Source: Cyanobium sp. (GTDB taxonomy: Bacteria; Cyanobacteriota; Cyanobacteriia; PCC-6307; Cyanobiaceae). From it: a DNA stretch of 8,290 bases. Numbering within the stretch: position 1 is the first letter of the stretch; every line of letters begins with the position of its first letter. Below are positions 1 to 5,162 of the stretch, piece after piece. The notes below the pieces were generated by a model. It was not told where the DNA came from. It searched no databases and was given only the letters and a program-made list of their open reading frames with translations. Where the stretch lies: the NCBI GenBank assembly GCA_014191535.1, contig BJHC01000051.1:1-8290 (forward strand), given 5' to 3'. The position numbers and the translations under genes are program-made.

Positions 1-996
1 CTGGACCGGGGCGGCGGGCTGGTTGCCGCAGAAGGTTTGGAACACCTCGGCGCCGAGGTACTCGGTGCCGGTGATGGTGCGGCAGGTGGCGGCTTCGTTG
101 CCGGTGGTTTTCACCGAGCGGTTGGCCTGGGTGCCGGTGACGGTCTGGCCGGAGAGGGTCTCGCTAACGCCCACCTTCCAGGCGGCATCGGCGGCGGCGG
201 CCTGCTTGGAGCCGTGGCGGTTGGGGCCGCTGGGGCGGGTGCCACCGCTGCGGCTGGTGCCGGCGGCACCGCTCTTGCTCTTGAGCTCACGCACCTTCTG
301 GGCCAGGTCGCGGCCGTTGAGGTCGGGGTTGATCTGGCGGGCCACGGCGGCGGCACCGCTCTTGGAGCTGCTGCTGGCCGACTTGCCGCGCTTGCTCAGG
401 GCTTCGCGGCGGGCGAGCACCAGGGCACGGCTGGGGTTGTGCTGGGCCGAGGCCTTGCGGGCGGTGGCACGGCTGGCGGCACCGGCGCTGCTGCCACTGC
501 CGGCGCGGCTGCTCAGGGACAGGGTGGCGGCGCCGTCACGGGCCGGCTTCTCCTGGCACTTGCAGGGTTTCTCGGGAGCTGCGGTAGCTGCCGTGACGGT
601 GCTGGTGGCGGCAGCGGTGGTGACGCCGAGGTCGGTGCGGGTGCGGTCCTTGGAGGTGCTGGCGCGCTTGCCACCGCGGGCGAGGGCTTCACGGCGGGCG
701 AGCACCAGGTCGCGGCTGGGGTTGCTCACCCGGCGCACGTTGCCGCTGCGGGGAGCCGAGCTCGGGGCGCTCAGGCTGCGGGCCGCCCGGGGGGCGGGGC
801 TGGCCGCCGGTGCGGAGCTGGCCGCCGGCACGTCGGCAGCGGTGGCCACCGGTGTGTTGGTGCGGGTGGGTCGGGCGTCGGATGCGCTGCGCACACGACC
901 GGAGTTGTTGCTGTAGCGGCCAGCAGCCTTTTTCCCGCCATCGGCGAGAGCCTTACGGCGCTCCAGGGCTGCTTCGCGACTCGATTGTGTGGCCAT
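1..996 (-). CDS. csoS2: CsoS2, alpha-carboxysome assembly/scaffold protein (N-terminal 332 codons; continues beyond the left edge)
   Basis: CsoS2 is the largely disordered scaffold of alpha-carboxysomes: its N-terminal repeats bind RuBisCO and its middle and C-terminal regions contact the shell. Read from the ATG at 996, the protein starts MATQSSREAALERRKA and carries three basic helical N-repeats: residues 6-24, 93-112 (LVLARREALARGGKRA) and 187-207 (LVLARREALSKRGKSA). The linkers are rich in Ser, Ala, Thr and Arg. A Cys pair (CKC, residues 145-147) lies between repeats 2 and 3. The middle region begins near residue 273 with the family's repeat grammar: KVGVSETLSGQTVTGT, then TCRTITGTEYLGAEVF, with Cys305 and Cys323. 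It follows cbbS by 198 nt, the usual cso order. The start is not certain: an in-frame ATG at 1059 would add 21 residues. I prefer 996 because known CsoS2 proteins begin almost directly at the first SRE-type repeat. Neither start has a good Shine-Dalgarno. The 3' end is cut by the window, not by a mutation. Confidence 0.95.
   Translation of the reverse strand, partial: MATQSSREAALERRKALADGGKKAAGRYSNNSGRVRSASDARPTRTNTPVATAADVPAASSAPAASPAPRAARSLSAPSSAPRSGNVRRVSNPSRDLVLARREALARGGKRASTSKDRTRTDLGVTTAAATSTVTAATAAPEKPCKCQEKPARDGAATLSLSSRAGSGSSAGAASRATARKASAQHNPSRALVLARREALSKRGKSASSSSKSGAAAVARQINPDLNGRDLAQKVRELKSKSGAAGTSRSGGTRPSGPNRHGSKQAAAADAAWKVGVSETLSGQTVTGTQANRSVKTTGNEAATCRTITGTEYLGAEVFQTFCGNQPAAPVQ
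399..439. repeat. Direct DNA repeat inside csoS2 (copy A, encodes N-repeat 3)
   Basis: This 41-bp stretch matches positions 684-724 in the same orientation with three mismatches (406/691, 425/710, 427/712). It encodes the NPSR-LVLARREAL core of the third RuBisCO-binding repeat. The near identity at the nucleotide level, including third codon positions, suggests recent duplication, gene conversion or strong shared codon bias, not only protein-level conservation. Confidence 0.8.
684..724. repeat. Direct DNA repeat inside csoS2 (copy B, encodes N-repeat 2)
   Basis: This is the partner of 399-439, with 38 of 41 bases identical. It encodes the NPSR-LVLARREAL core of the second N-terminal repeat of CsoS2. 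The first N-repeat (near the start codon) is diverged at the DNA level and is not part of this pair. Confidence 0.8.
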
Positions 997-1134
997 GTCC
1001 GCCCGACGTATGAAGTTCTGGGGGTTGCCGAGGGTCTCGATGCTGCGGCTGATGCCCATCGATGGTTGATCTCAAATCAACCGGATGGCATCAGCGCCAG
1101 ATCGGATGACGCCTGCGACAGAGATTGAAAGGGT

Positions 1135-1159
1135 GTGGTCCCGAAACATTCGGGACCAC
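1135..1159 (-). terminator. Strong RNA hairpin between cbbS and csoS2 (attenuator, processing or 3'-end stabilising element)
   Basis: On the minus (transcript) strand the arms GTGGTCCCGAA and TTCGGGACCAC form a perfect 11-bp stem with a 3-nt loop. It starts 36 nt after the cbbS stop codon and lies 139 nt before the preferred csoS2 start. Only a short, interrupted T run follows (ACCCTTTC), so it is not a textbook intrinsic terminator. Partial termination, or protection of the abundant cbbLS message from 3' decay, is the likeliest role, because csoS2 is normally made from the same operon. The structure is read directly; the function is inferred. Confidence 0.75.
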
Positions 1160-1194
1160 GTTGTGACCTGCGACGGTGAAGAACGGCGCTGAAA

Positions 1195-1536
1195 TCAGCG
1201 GCCTTCGAACACCACGAAGCAGGAACCCTGGCTCTGGGTGTAGGCGTCGTAGCCCACCAGACGCACGTGGTGGTCGGGGTAGGCACGGTGACAAGCTTCG
1301 AGCTCGTTCACGATCACGCTCAGGTCCTTCTCACCGAAGAAGGGCAGTTTCCAATAGGACCAATAGGTGGCCATGGAACGGCTGGGGTGCACGTGCTCAA
1401 CGAGCGGGCTCCAACCCTGGGCAATGATGTAGGCGATCTGGTCGTAGATCTCGTCCTGGGTCATCGGCGGGAGGAAGCCGAAGGTCTCCAGGGTGGCGAC
1501 TGTTTGGTAGTCACCCACGGTGCTCTTGAAAGGCAT
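1195..1536 (-). CDS. cbbS: Ribulose bisphosphate carboxylase small subunit (form IA)
   Basis: This is the small subunit of the L8S8 RuBisCO packed inside alpha-carboxysomes. Four small subunits cap each end of the large-subunit octamer. The 113-residue product starts MPFKSTVGDYQTVATLETFG and has the family blocks FLPPMTQDEIYDQIAYI (21-37), GWSPLVEHVHPS (41-52), the YWSYWKLPFFGE segment (58-69), and a C-terminal VRLVGYDAYTQSQGSCFVVF block. Length and motifs match proteobacterial-type/alpha-cyanobacterial CbbS and not beta-cyanobacterial RbcS. The ATG at 1536 is supported by an AAGGA Shine-Dalgarno at 1542-1546. It lies 91 nt downstream of cbbL with two hairpins in the gap. No rbcX lies between cbbL and cbbS, as expected for this lineage. 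Confidence 0.98.
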   Translation of the reverse strand: MPFKSTVGDYQTVATLETFGFLPPMTQDEIYDQIAYIIAQGWSPLVEHVHPSRSMATYWSYWKLPFFGEKDLSVIVNELEACHRAYPDHHVRLVGYDAYTQSQGSCFVVFEGR

Positions 1537-1541
1537 GGGGT

Positions 1542-1546
1542 TCCTT
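1542..1546 (-). promoter_or_regulatory. Ribosome binding site of cbbS
   Basis: The transcript reads AAGGA, a 5-nt spacer (ACCCC), then ATG. This fixes the start at 1536. It is one of the better Shine-Dalgarno matches in the window and fits the high translation needed for equimolar CbbL and CbbS. Confidence 0.7.
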
Positions 1547-1575
1547 GAGGTGGATGGATTGAATGAACCCGATCA

Positions 1576-1594
1576 GGGATGCCGGAGGCATCCC
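1576..1594 (-). other. Hairpin 2 in the cbbL-cbbS gap
   Basis: The arms GGGATGCC and GGCATCCC are perfectly complementary (8 bp) with a 3-nt loop. It sits in the middle of the 91-nt cbbL-cbbS spacer, about 40 nt upstream of the cbbS start. No T run follows. It may act as an mRNA stability or processing element that sets cbbL:cbbS message levels. The structure is seen; the role is inferred. Confidence 0.65.
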
Positions 1595-1605
1595 GCAGAT
1601 CGTGT

Positions 1606-1627
1606 TCGTCGATGACTCAATCGACGA
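1606..1627 (-). other. Hairpin 1 directly after the cbbL stop codon
   Basis: The arms TCGTCGAT and ATCGACGA form a perfect 8-bp stem around a 6-nt loop. The stem begins at the base immediately after the cbbL stop codon (1628-1630) and is followed 11 nt later by hairpin 2. The position suggests a 3'-end stabiliser or ribosome-release-coupled structure rather than a terminator, since no T tract follows. Confidence 0.65.
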
Positions 1628-3040
1628 TCAGTTGACGTCGAGCTTGTCGACGGTGTCGAACTCGAACTTGATCTCCTTCCAGGTCTCGAGGGCGATGGCC
1701 AGCTCAGGGCTGTGCTTCGCGGCTTCCAGGAGGATGTCGCGGCCTTCGCGCTCGATTTCGCGACCGGCATTGCGTGCCTTGACGCAGGCCTCGAGGGCCA
1801 CGCGGTTGGCAGCAGCACCAGCGGCGGAACCCCAGGGGTGACCGTGGGTACCACCACCGAACTGGAGCACCGAGTCGTCGCCGAAGATGCTCACCAGGGC
1901 CGGCATGTGCCAGACGTGGATACCGCCGGAGGCCACGGCGAACACGCCGCCCATGGAACCCCAGTCCTGATCGAAGAAGTTGCCGCGGCTGCGATCTTCG
2001 GGAACGAAGGATTCACGCAGCTGGTCGATGTAGCCGAGGGTCGACTGACGGTCGCCTTCGAGCTTGCCCACCACGGTGCCGGTGTGCAGCTGGTCACCAC
2101 CGGAGAGACGCAGGCACTTGGCCAGCACACGGAAGTGAATGCCGTGCTTGGGGTGACGGTCGATCACCGCGTGCATGGCGCGGTGGATGTGCAGCAGCAT
2201 GCCGTTCTTACGGCACCACTTCGCCAGACCGGTGTTGGCGGTAAAGCCACCGGTGATGTAGTCGTGCATGATGATCGGCTGACCGAGTTCTTTGGCGAAC
2301 TCAGCGCGCTCATACATGTCTTCCGGAGTGGCAGCGGTCACGTTGAGGTAGTGACCCTTGCGCTCGCCGGTTTCCATCTCGGCGGACTTCACAGCTTCGG
2401 CCACGAACTCGAAACGGTTCTGCCAGCGCTGGAAGGGCTGCGAGTTGATGTTCTCGTCGTCCTTGGTGAAATCGAGACCGCCGCGGAGGCACTCGTACAC
2501 CACCCGGCCGTAGTTCTTACCGCTCAGGCCGAGCTTCGGCTTGATGGTGCAACCCAGCAGGGGACGGCCGTACTTGTTCATCCGGTCGCGCTCGACCTGG
2601 ATGCCGTTCGGGGGACCCATGCAGGTCTTGATGAACGCCATCGGGAAGCGGATGTCTTCCAGACGCAGGTGGCGCAGAGCCTTGAAACCGAACACGTTGC
2701 CGACCAGGGAGGTCAGCACGTTGGTGACGGAACCCTCTTCGAACAGGTCGAGGGGGTAGGCGATGAACGCATAGAAGGATTCCTTGTCGCCAGGAACGTC
2801 TTCGATGCGGTAGCAGCGGCCCTTGTAGAAGTCGAGGTCGGTGAGGAGCTCGGACCACACAGTGGACCAGGTGCCGGTGGAGGATTCAGCGGCCACAGCG
2901 GCAGCCACTTCTTCCTTGGGCACACCTTCCTGGCCGGTGCACTTGAAGCAAGCCAGCAGGTCGGTGTCGAGGGGGACGTAATCAGGAGTCCAGTACGTAT
3001 CCCGGTACTCCTTAACCCCAGCGTCGTACTTCTTAGCCAT
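1628..3040 (-). CDS. cbbL: Ribulose bisphosphate carboxylase large subunit (form IA)
   Basis: This is the catalytic subunit of RuBisCO: it carboxylates ribulose-1,5-bisphosphate in the Calvin cycle inside the carboxysome. The 470-residue product has its key residues in register with the plant enzyme, offset by 8: Glu52, Thr57 and Trp58; Asn115; Lys167 in TIKPKLG; the carbamylated Lys193 with Mg ligands Asp195 and Glu196 in [11 protein letters not shown]; His286 and Arg287 in HIHRAMH; loop-6 Lys326 in VVGKLEGD; and Ser371 in ASGGIHVW. The N-terminal start ([20 protein letters not shown]) and length are those of form IA, distinct from the form IB enzyme of beta-cyanobacteria. The ATG at 3040 has a GGAGAG Shine-Dalgarno at 3046-3051 with a 5-nt spacer. 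It lies 71 nt after csoS1. Nothing looks broken and all active-site residues checked are present. Confidence 0.99.
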   Translation of the reverse strand: MAKKYDAGVKEYRDTYWTPDYVPLDTDLLACFKCTGQEGVPKEEVAAAVAAESSTGTWSTVWSELLTDLDFYKGRCYRIEDVPGDKESFYAFIAYPLDLFEEGSVTNVLTSLVGNVFGFKALRHLRLEDIRFPMAFIKTCMGPPNGIQVERDRMNKYGRPLLGCTIKPKLGLSGKNYGRVVYECLRGGLDFTKDDENINSQPFQRWQNRFEFVAEAVKSAEMETGERKGHYLNVTAATPEDMYERAEFAKELGQPIIMHDYITGGFTANTGLAKWCRKNGMLLHIHRAMHAVIDRHPKHGIHFRVLAKCLRLSGGDQLHTGTVVGKLEGDRQSTLGYIDQLRESFVPEDRSRGNFFDQDWGSMGGVFAVASGGIHVWHMPALVSIFGDDSVLQFGGGTHGHPWGSAAGAAANRVALEACVKARNAGREIEREGRDILLEAAKHSPELAIALETWKEIKFEFDTVDKLDVN

Positions 3041-3045
3041 GGAGA

Positions 3046-3051
3046 CTCTCC
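3046..3051 (-). promoter_or_regulatory. Ribosome binding site of cbbL
   Basis: GGAGAG lies 5 nt before the ATG at 3040. It is a good match to the anti-Shine-Dalgarno sequence and fixes the start used. Confidence 0.65.
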
Positions 3052-3082
3052 GTTTGGGTCGAGGGAAAAAGATCAGAGGTGG

Positions 3083-3106
3083 GAGCGGCCCTCAGGGGCG
3101 CGGCTC
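3083..3106 (-). other. Hairpin in the csoS1-cbbL gap
   Basis: The transcript has outer arms GAGC/GCTC and inner arms GCCC/GGGC closing a CTGA tetraloop, with a 1x3 internal loop between them. The structure starts 5 nt after the csoS1 stop. A TTTTT run occurs about 12 nt after the stem, too far for a canonical terminator. It could give partial termination or processing between the shell-protein and RuBisCO cistrons. The stem is weaker than the one after cbbS. Confidence 0.45.
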
Positions 3107-3111
3107 AGTCC

Positions 3112-3426
3112 TCAGTCCTTCGAACCAACGAAGCCGGCGCTGCTGTTGAGAGCAGGCTCCACTTCACGGTGGGGACGGGCGATGATGTGGGCGGCCACCA
3201 GGCCGTCACCCACGCGCTCGCAAGCGTCAGCGCCGGCGCGAACGGCAGCGTTCACAGCACCGGTTTCGCCGCGCACCAGCACGGTCACGTAACCGCCGCC
3301 GACGAACTCGCGACCGATCAGGCGCACTTCGGCGGCCTTGGTCATGGCATCAGCCGCTTCGATGGCGGGAACCAGACCCCGGGTTTCGATCATGCCGAGG
3401 GCGATGCCCATGGTTTCGTTAGCCAT
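3112..3426 (-). CDS. csoS1: CsoS1 alpha-carboxysome major shell protein (single BMC domain, hexamer)
   Basis: This protein forms the hexagonal tiles of the carboxysome facets. The 104-residue product is one bacterial-microcompartment (BMC/Pfam00936-type) domain: MANETMGIALGMIETRGLVP at the start, the AAEVRLIGREFVGGGYVTVL strand-helix core, the pore loop FVGGG (41-45), the GETGAVNAAVRAGADA helix and the GDGLVAAHIIARPHREVE edge strand carrying the R-P-H interface motif. I start at the ATG at 3426, not the in-frame start at 3465, because family members begin MANETMGIA and an AGGAG Shine-Dalgarno (3433-3437) sits 6 nt upstream. It is the first cistron of the csoS1-cbbL-cbbS-csoS2 unit and has a 205-nt upstream gap holding the likely operon promoter. 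The same gene is sometimes named ccmK1 in alpha-cyanobacteria. Confidence 0.97.
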   Translation of the reverse strand: MANETMGIALGMIETRGLVPAIEAADAMTKAAEVRLIGREFVGGGYVTVLVRGETGAVNAAVRAGADACERVGDGLVAAHIIARPHREVEPALNSSAGFVGSKD

Positions 3427-3432
3427 TACCTG

Positions 3433-3437
3433 CTCCT
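3433..3437 (-). promoter_or_regulatory. Ribosome binding site that decides the csoS1 start
   Basis: AGGAG with a 6-nt spacer precedes the ATG at 3426. It would lie inside the coding region if the upstream in-frame start at 3465 were used, so it supports the shorter 104-residue CsoS1. Confidence 0.7.
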
Positions 3438-3443
3438 GGAGGA

Positions 3444-3457
3444 GGGGTGGAATGTTC
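3444..3457 (-). repeat. 14-nt element in the csoS1 leader (copy 1)
   Basis: The minus strand reads GAACATTCCACCCC here, 17 nt upstream of the csoS1 start and just before its Shine-Dalgarno. An exact copy in the same orientation occurs at 5060-5073, in the leader region of sbtA. The match is exact; whether it is functional is unknown. Confidence 0.6.
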
Positions 3458-3532
3458 GCCTGCAACCTTGCTCTCGCAGCGAGCCCCCCGTCAAGCCATT
3501 TGGGGCGTTTGTGCCATCACCGTCTGCGCAGT

Positions 3533-3557
3533 CACTGATAAGCCAGGCTGATCAGTG
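3533..3557. promoter_or_regulatory. Interrupted dyad upstream of csoS1, candidate LysR-type operator (T-N11-A)
   Basis: Arms CACTGAT (3533-3539) and ATCAGTG (3551-3557) are exactly complementary, separated by 11 nt. The inner AGCC/GGCT (3541-3549) continues the symmetry, with a single mismatched pair at 3540/3550. The spacing gives T-N11-A, the classic core geometry of LysR-family regulator sites, the family that includes the CbbR/RbcR and CcmR/CmpR regulators of carbon fixation. It overlaps the spacer and -10 of the proposed csoS1 promoter. The symmetry is seen; the regulator is inferred. Confidence 0.5.
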
Positions 3558-3565
3558 CATCACAA
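3536..3565 (-). promoter_or_regulatory. Candidate promoter of the csoS1-cbbL-cbbS-csoS2 operon
   Basis: On the minus strand TTGTGA (3560-3565) and TTATCA (3536-3541) are separated by 18 nt, a moderate match to sigma-70-type -35 and -10 boxes. Transcription would begin near 3529, giving a leader of about 100 nt before the csoS1 ATG. The downstream leader also contains a GC-rich stem-prone stretch. No better-matching pair was found by eye in the 205-nt gap. Confidence 0.35.
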
Positions 3566-3631
3566 AACTTTGGAGTTGCTGTTGTCCTGGTTTGGTGATG
3601 CAGCCCAAAACGGTTGCCGTCGCCACTGCCC

Positions 3632-3913
3632 TCACAGGGGTTCAGCGTCCGAGACGTACGCCACGCCACCGTAATAGCCGAGCAGCGGTTGGATGCCCTG
3701 GCGCAGCCGCTCGAGGATCTCCGGCTGGCAGAACACGATCACGTGGGCGTTGGCCCCCAGGCCGCTGAAGTCCATCGCTTCCGACACCGACCCGTGGGGG
3801 CCCTTGCCGGTGACGTGCTTCATCACCGTGTAGCCGGGGGAGCCGGCGGCGTCGATGGCCTGGAGCACGGCCTTCAATTCCCGCTCACTGATGATCAGAT
3901 CGAGGCGTTTCAT
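3632..3913 (-). CDS. sbtB: SbtB, PII-like regulator of the bicarbonate transporter SbtA
   Basis: SbtB is a trimeric PII-like signalling protein that binds adenine nucleotides (notably cAMP and AMP/ADP) and gates SbtA at the membrane. The 93-residue product has the PII-like ferredoxin fold layout: strand MKRLDLIIS, helix ERELKAVLQAIDAAG, strand GYTVMKHVTGKGP, a T-loop region near 38-55 (HGSVSEAMDFSGLGAN), strand AHVIVFC, helix PEILERLRQGIQPLLG and the final strand GGVAYVSDA. It begins 4 nt after the sbtA stop, so the two are almost surely translated together; a G-run at the end of sbtA may serve as ribosome site. It ends at SDAEPL, without the C-terminal CGPxGC redox loop seen in some beta-cyanobacterial SbtB proteins. 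The family call rests mainly on fold-like pattern plus the sbtA neighbour. Confidence 0.88.
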   Translation of the reverse strand: MKRLDLIISERELKAVLQAIDAAGSPGYTVMKHVTGKGPHGSVSEAMDFSGLGANAHVIVFCQPEILERLRQGIQPLLGYYGGVAYVSDAEPL

Positions 3914-3917
3914 CTGA

Positions 3918-4913
3918 TCAACCCCCGGCTACCACCAGTTTGTTCACCAAAGCCATATAGAGGGGAATGCCCACAATGATGTTGAAGGGAAAGGTGAGCC
4001 CCAGCGCCGTGGAGATGTAGTAGCTGGGGTTGGCCTCCGGCACGGTCATGCGCATGGCGGCCGGCACGGCGATATACGAGGCGCTGGCGCATAGCACCAC
4101 GAACAGCAGGGCATTGCCCGCCTCCAGCCCCAGCCCCCGCGCGATCAAGGCCCCCACCAGGGCGTTGAACAGGGGCATCAGCACCGAAAAGCCGATCAGG
4201 AAGCTGCCGGCGCGGCGCAGGTCTCCCAGCCGCTGGGCCGCCACGATGCCCATGTCCAGCAGGAAGAAGCTCAGCGATCCGTAGAAGAGCTTGTCGGTGA
4301 AGGGCAGCATCTTCTCCACGCTCTGGGGGCTGTTGCCGGCGGAGAGGTAGCCGATCACCAGGCTCCCCACCAGCAGATACACCGAGCCGTTGAGCATGGC
4401 TTCGTGTAGCACCGCGCCCCAGCGCATGCGGCCGTTGTTGGGCCGATCCTGGTTGCTGGCCAGCTTCACCAGCAGCAACCCCACGATGATCGCGGGCGAC
4501 TCCATCAGGGCCAGGGCCGCCACCATGAAGCCGTCGTGGGGGAGCTTCTGGGTTTCCAGGAAGCTTTCGGCGGTGATGAAGGTGACGGCGCTGATCGAGC
4601 CGTAGGTGGCGGCGATGGCGGCGGCGTTGAACGGGTCGAGCTTGAGGCGCAACACCGCAAAGCTCACGAGCGGCACCGCCAGCGACATCAGCACCGCCGC
4701 ACCGATGGTGGGCAGCACGGGGCCACTGATGCCGCTGTGCTGGAGCTCCAGCCCGCCCTTGAAGCCAATGGCCAGCAACAAATAGAGCGAAAACAGCTTG
4801 GGCAGGGGCGCGGGGATCTCCAGATCGGAGCGCACCAACACCGCAATCACCCCCAGAAAAAAGAACAGAACCGGGGGGGTGAGCAGGTTCTGCAGAACCA
4901 AACTGCTGTCCAT
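3918..4913 (-). CDS. sbtA: SbtA, sodium-dependent bicarbonate transporter
   Basis: SbtA imports bicarbonate with sodium across the plasma membrane and is an inducible, high-affinity part of the CO2-concentrating mechanism. The 331-residue product is a polytopic membrane protein of two inverted halves. Recognisable blocks are NLLTPPVLFFFLGVIAVLV (9-27), LPKLFSLYLLLAIGFKGG (37-54), ATYGSISAVTFITAESFLE (102-120), ALMESPAIIVGLLLVK (135-150), and in the second half FFLLDMGIVAAQRL (216-229), FSVLMPLFNALVGALI (242-257) and CASASYIAVPAAMRM (275-289). The cytosolic loop between halves (about 151-168) is short, which explains why it is smaller than the roughly 370-residue Synechocystis protein. The ATG at 4913 has an AGGA directly adjacent, too close for an ideal Shine-Dalgarno. 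sbtB follows at 4 nt. Transcription is divergent from rdgB. Confidence 0.96.
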   Translation of the reverse strand: MDSSLVLQNLLTPPVLFFFLGVIAVLVRSDLEIPAPLPKLFSLYLLLAIGFKGGLELQHSGISGPVLPTIGAAVLMSLAVPLVSFAVLRLKLDPFNAAAIAATYGSISAVTFITAESFLETQKLPHDGFMVAALALMESPAIIVGLLLVKLASNQDRPNNGRMRWGAVLHEAMLNGSVYLLVGSLVIGYLSAGNSPQSVEKMLPFTDKLFYGSLSFFLLDMGIVAAQRLGDLRRAGSFLIGFSVLMPLFNALVGALIARGLGLEAGNALLFVVLCASASYIAVPAAMRMTVPEANPSYYISTALGLTFPFNIIVGIPLYMALVNKLVVAGG

Positions 4914-4922
4914 TCCTGCTGG

Positions 4923-4934
4923 GGCGGTACCGCC
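4923..4934. promoter_or_regulatory. 12-bp perfect palindrome just upstream of sbtA
   Basis: GGCGGTACCGCC is a perfect palindrome centred about 15 nt before the sbtA ATG, where a ribosome or repressor would sit. It could be a small operator or a structure that masks translation initiation. GC-rich DNA makes such palindromes fairly common, so function is uncertain. Confidence 0.35.
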
Positions 4935-4984
4935 GTTTCAAGCTAGGCCTGGGCCGCAGATCTGTTCCCAGCTGCACACATCTC

Positions 4985-5002
4985 GCCGCATGGGCTTGCG
5001 GC
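4985..5002. other. Inverted repeat in the sbtA-rdgB divergent region
   Basis: GCCGCA and TGCGGC (6-bp arms, 6-nt loop) are followed by another small GC stem at 5001-5012. Both lie in the 249-bp region between the divergent genes sbtA and rdgB. It could be part of the sbtA leader RNA. I could not find a convincing -35/-10 pair for either gene here. Confidence 0.35.
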
Positions 5003-5059
5003 CCCCAGGGGCTCTCCCTACGGTTTTTCGCGAGGCAGGAAGCCCCTGGACTTGTTCGG

Positions 5060-5073
5060 GGGGTGGAATGTTC
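5060..5073 (-). repeat. 14-nt element upstream of sbtA (copy 2)
   Basis: The minus strand reads GAACATTCCACCCC, identical to 3444-3457 upstream of csoS1 and in the same orientation relative to the downstream carbon-concentrating gene. It lies about 147 nt before the sbtA start and 90 nt before rdgB on the other strand. Confidence 0.55.
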
Positions 5074-5162
5074 AACCCAACCTGCCTCAACCCTCTTCCT
5101 GCCTCACCCGTGCATCCACCCCCAGGGGGCACAATGGGGCCCCTGCGGCGGACGCGGCCCCG

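Noticed and set aside
37..1128. 363-residue Gly/Ala-rich open frame on the plus strand opposite csoS2
   Set aside because: It is a compositional shadow of the GC-rich, repetitive csoS2 coding strand. Its Gly/Ala-rich translation mirrors Pro/Ala/Ser codons on the other strand.
1712..3292. 526-residue open frame on the plus strand opposite cbbL and csoS1
   Set aside because: It lies antisense to two unmistakable genes with intact catalytic and family motifs. High GC with strong third-position bias opens the antisense frame, and its translation shows no recognisable domain.
3112..3465. Longer csoS1 reading starting at 3465
   Set aside because: The extra 13 residues precede the conserved MANETMGIA start, and a good Shine-Dalgarno sits 6 nt before the ATG at 3426.
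3607..3620. Small stem with a T run after sbtB (ACGG/CCGT then TTTT) as a terminator
   Set aside because: The stem is only 4 bp. It is too weak to support as an intrinsic terminator, although no better candidate follows sbtB.
3910..4977. 355-residue frame on the minus strand overlapping sbtA in another frame
   Set aside because: The translation is rich in Arg, Gly, Ala and Pro with no hydrophobic segments, while the sbtA frame gives a clear transporter.
5119..5143. CCCCC-A-GGGGG and GGGGCCCC symmetric tracts upstream of rdgB
   Set aside because: They are homopolymer-based symmetries expected in GC-rich intergenic DNA. The loop is too small for a stable hairpin and there is no regulatory context.
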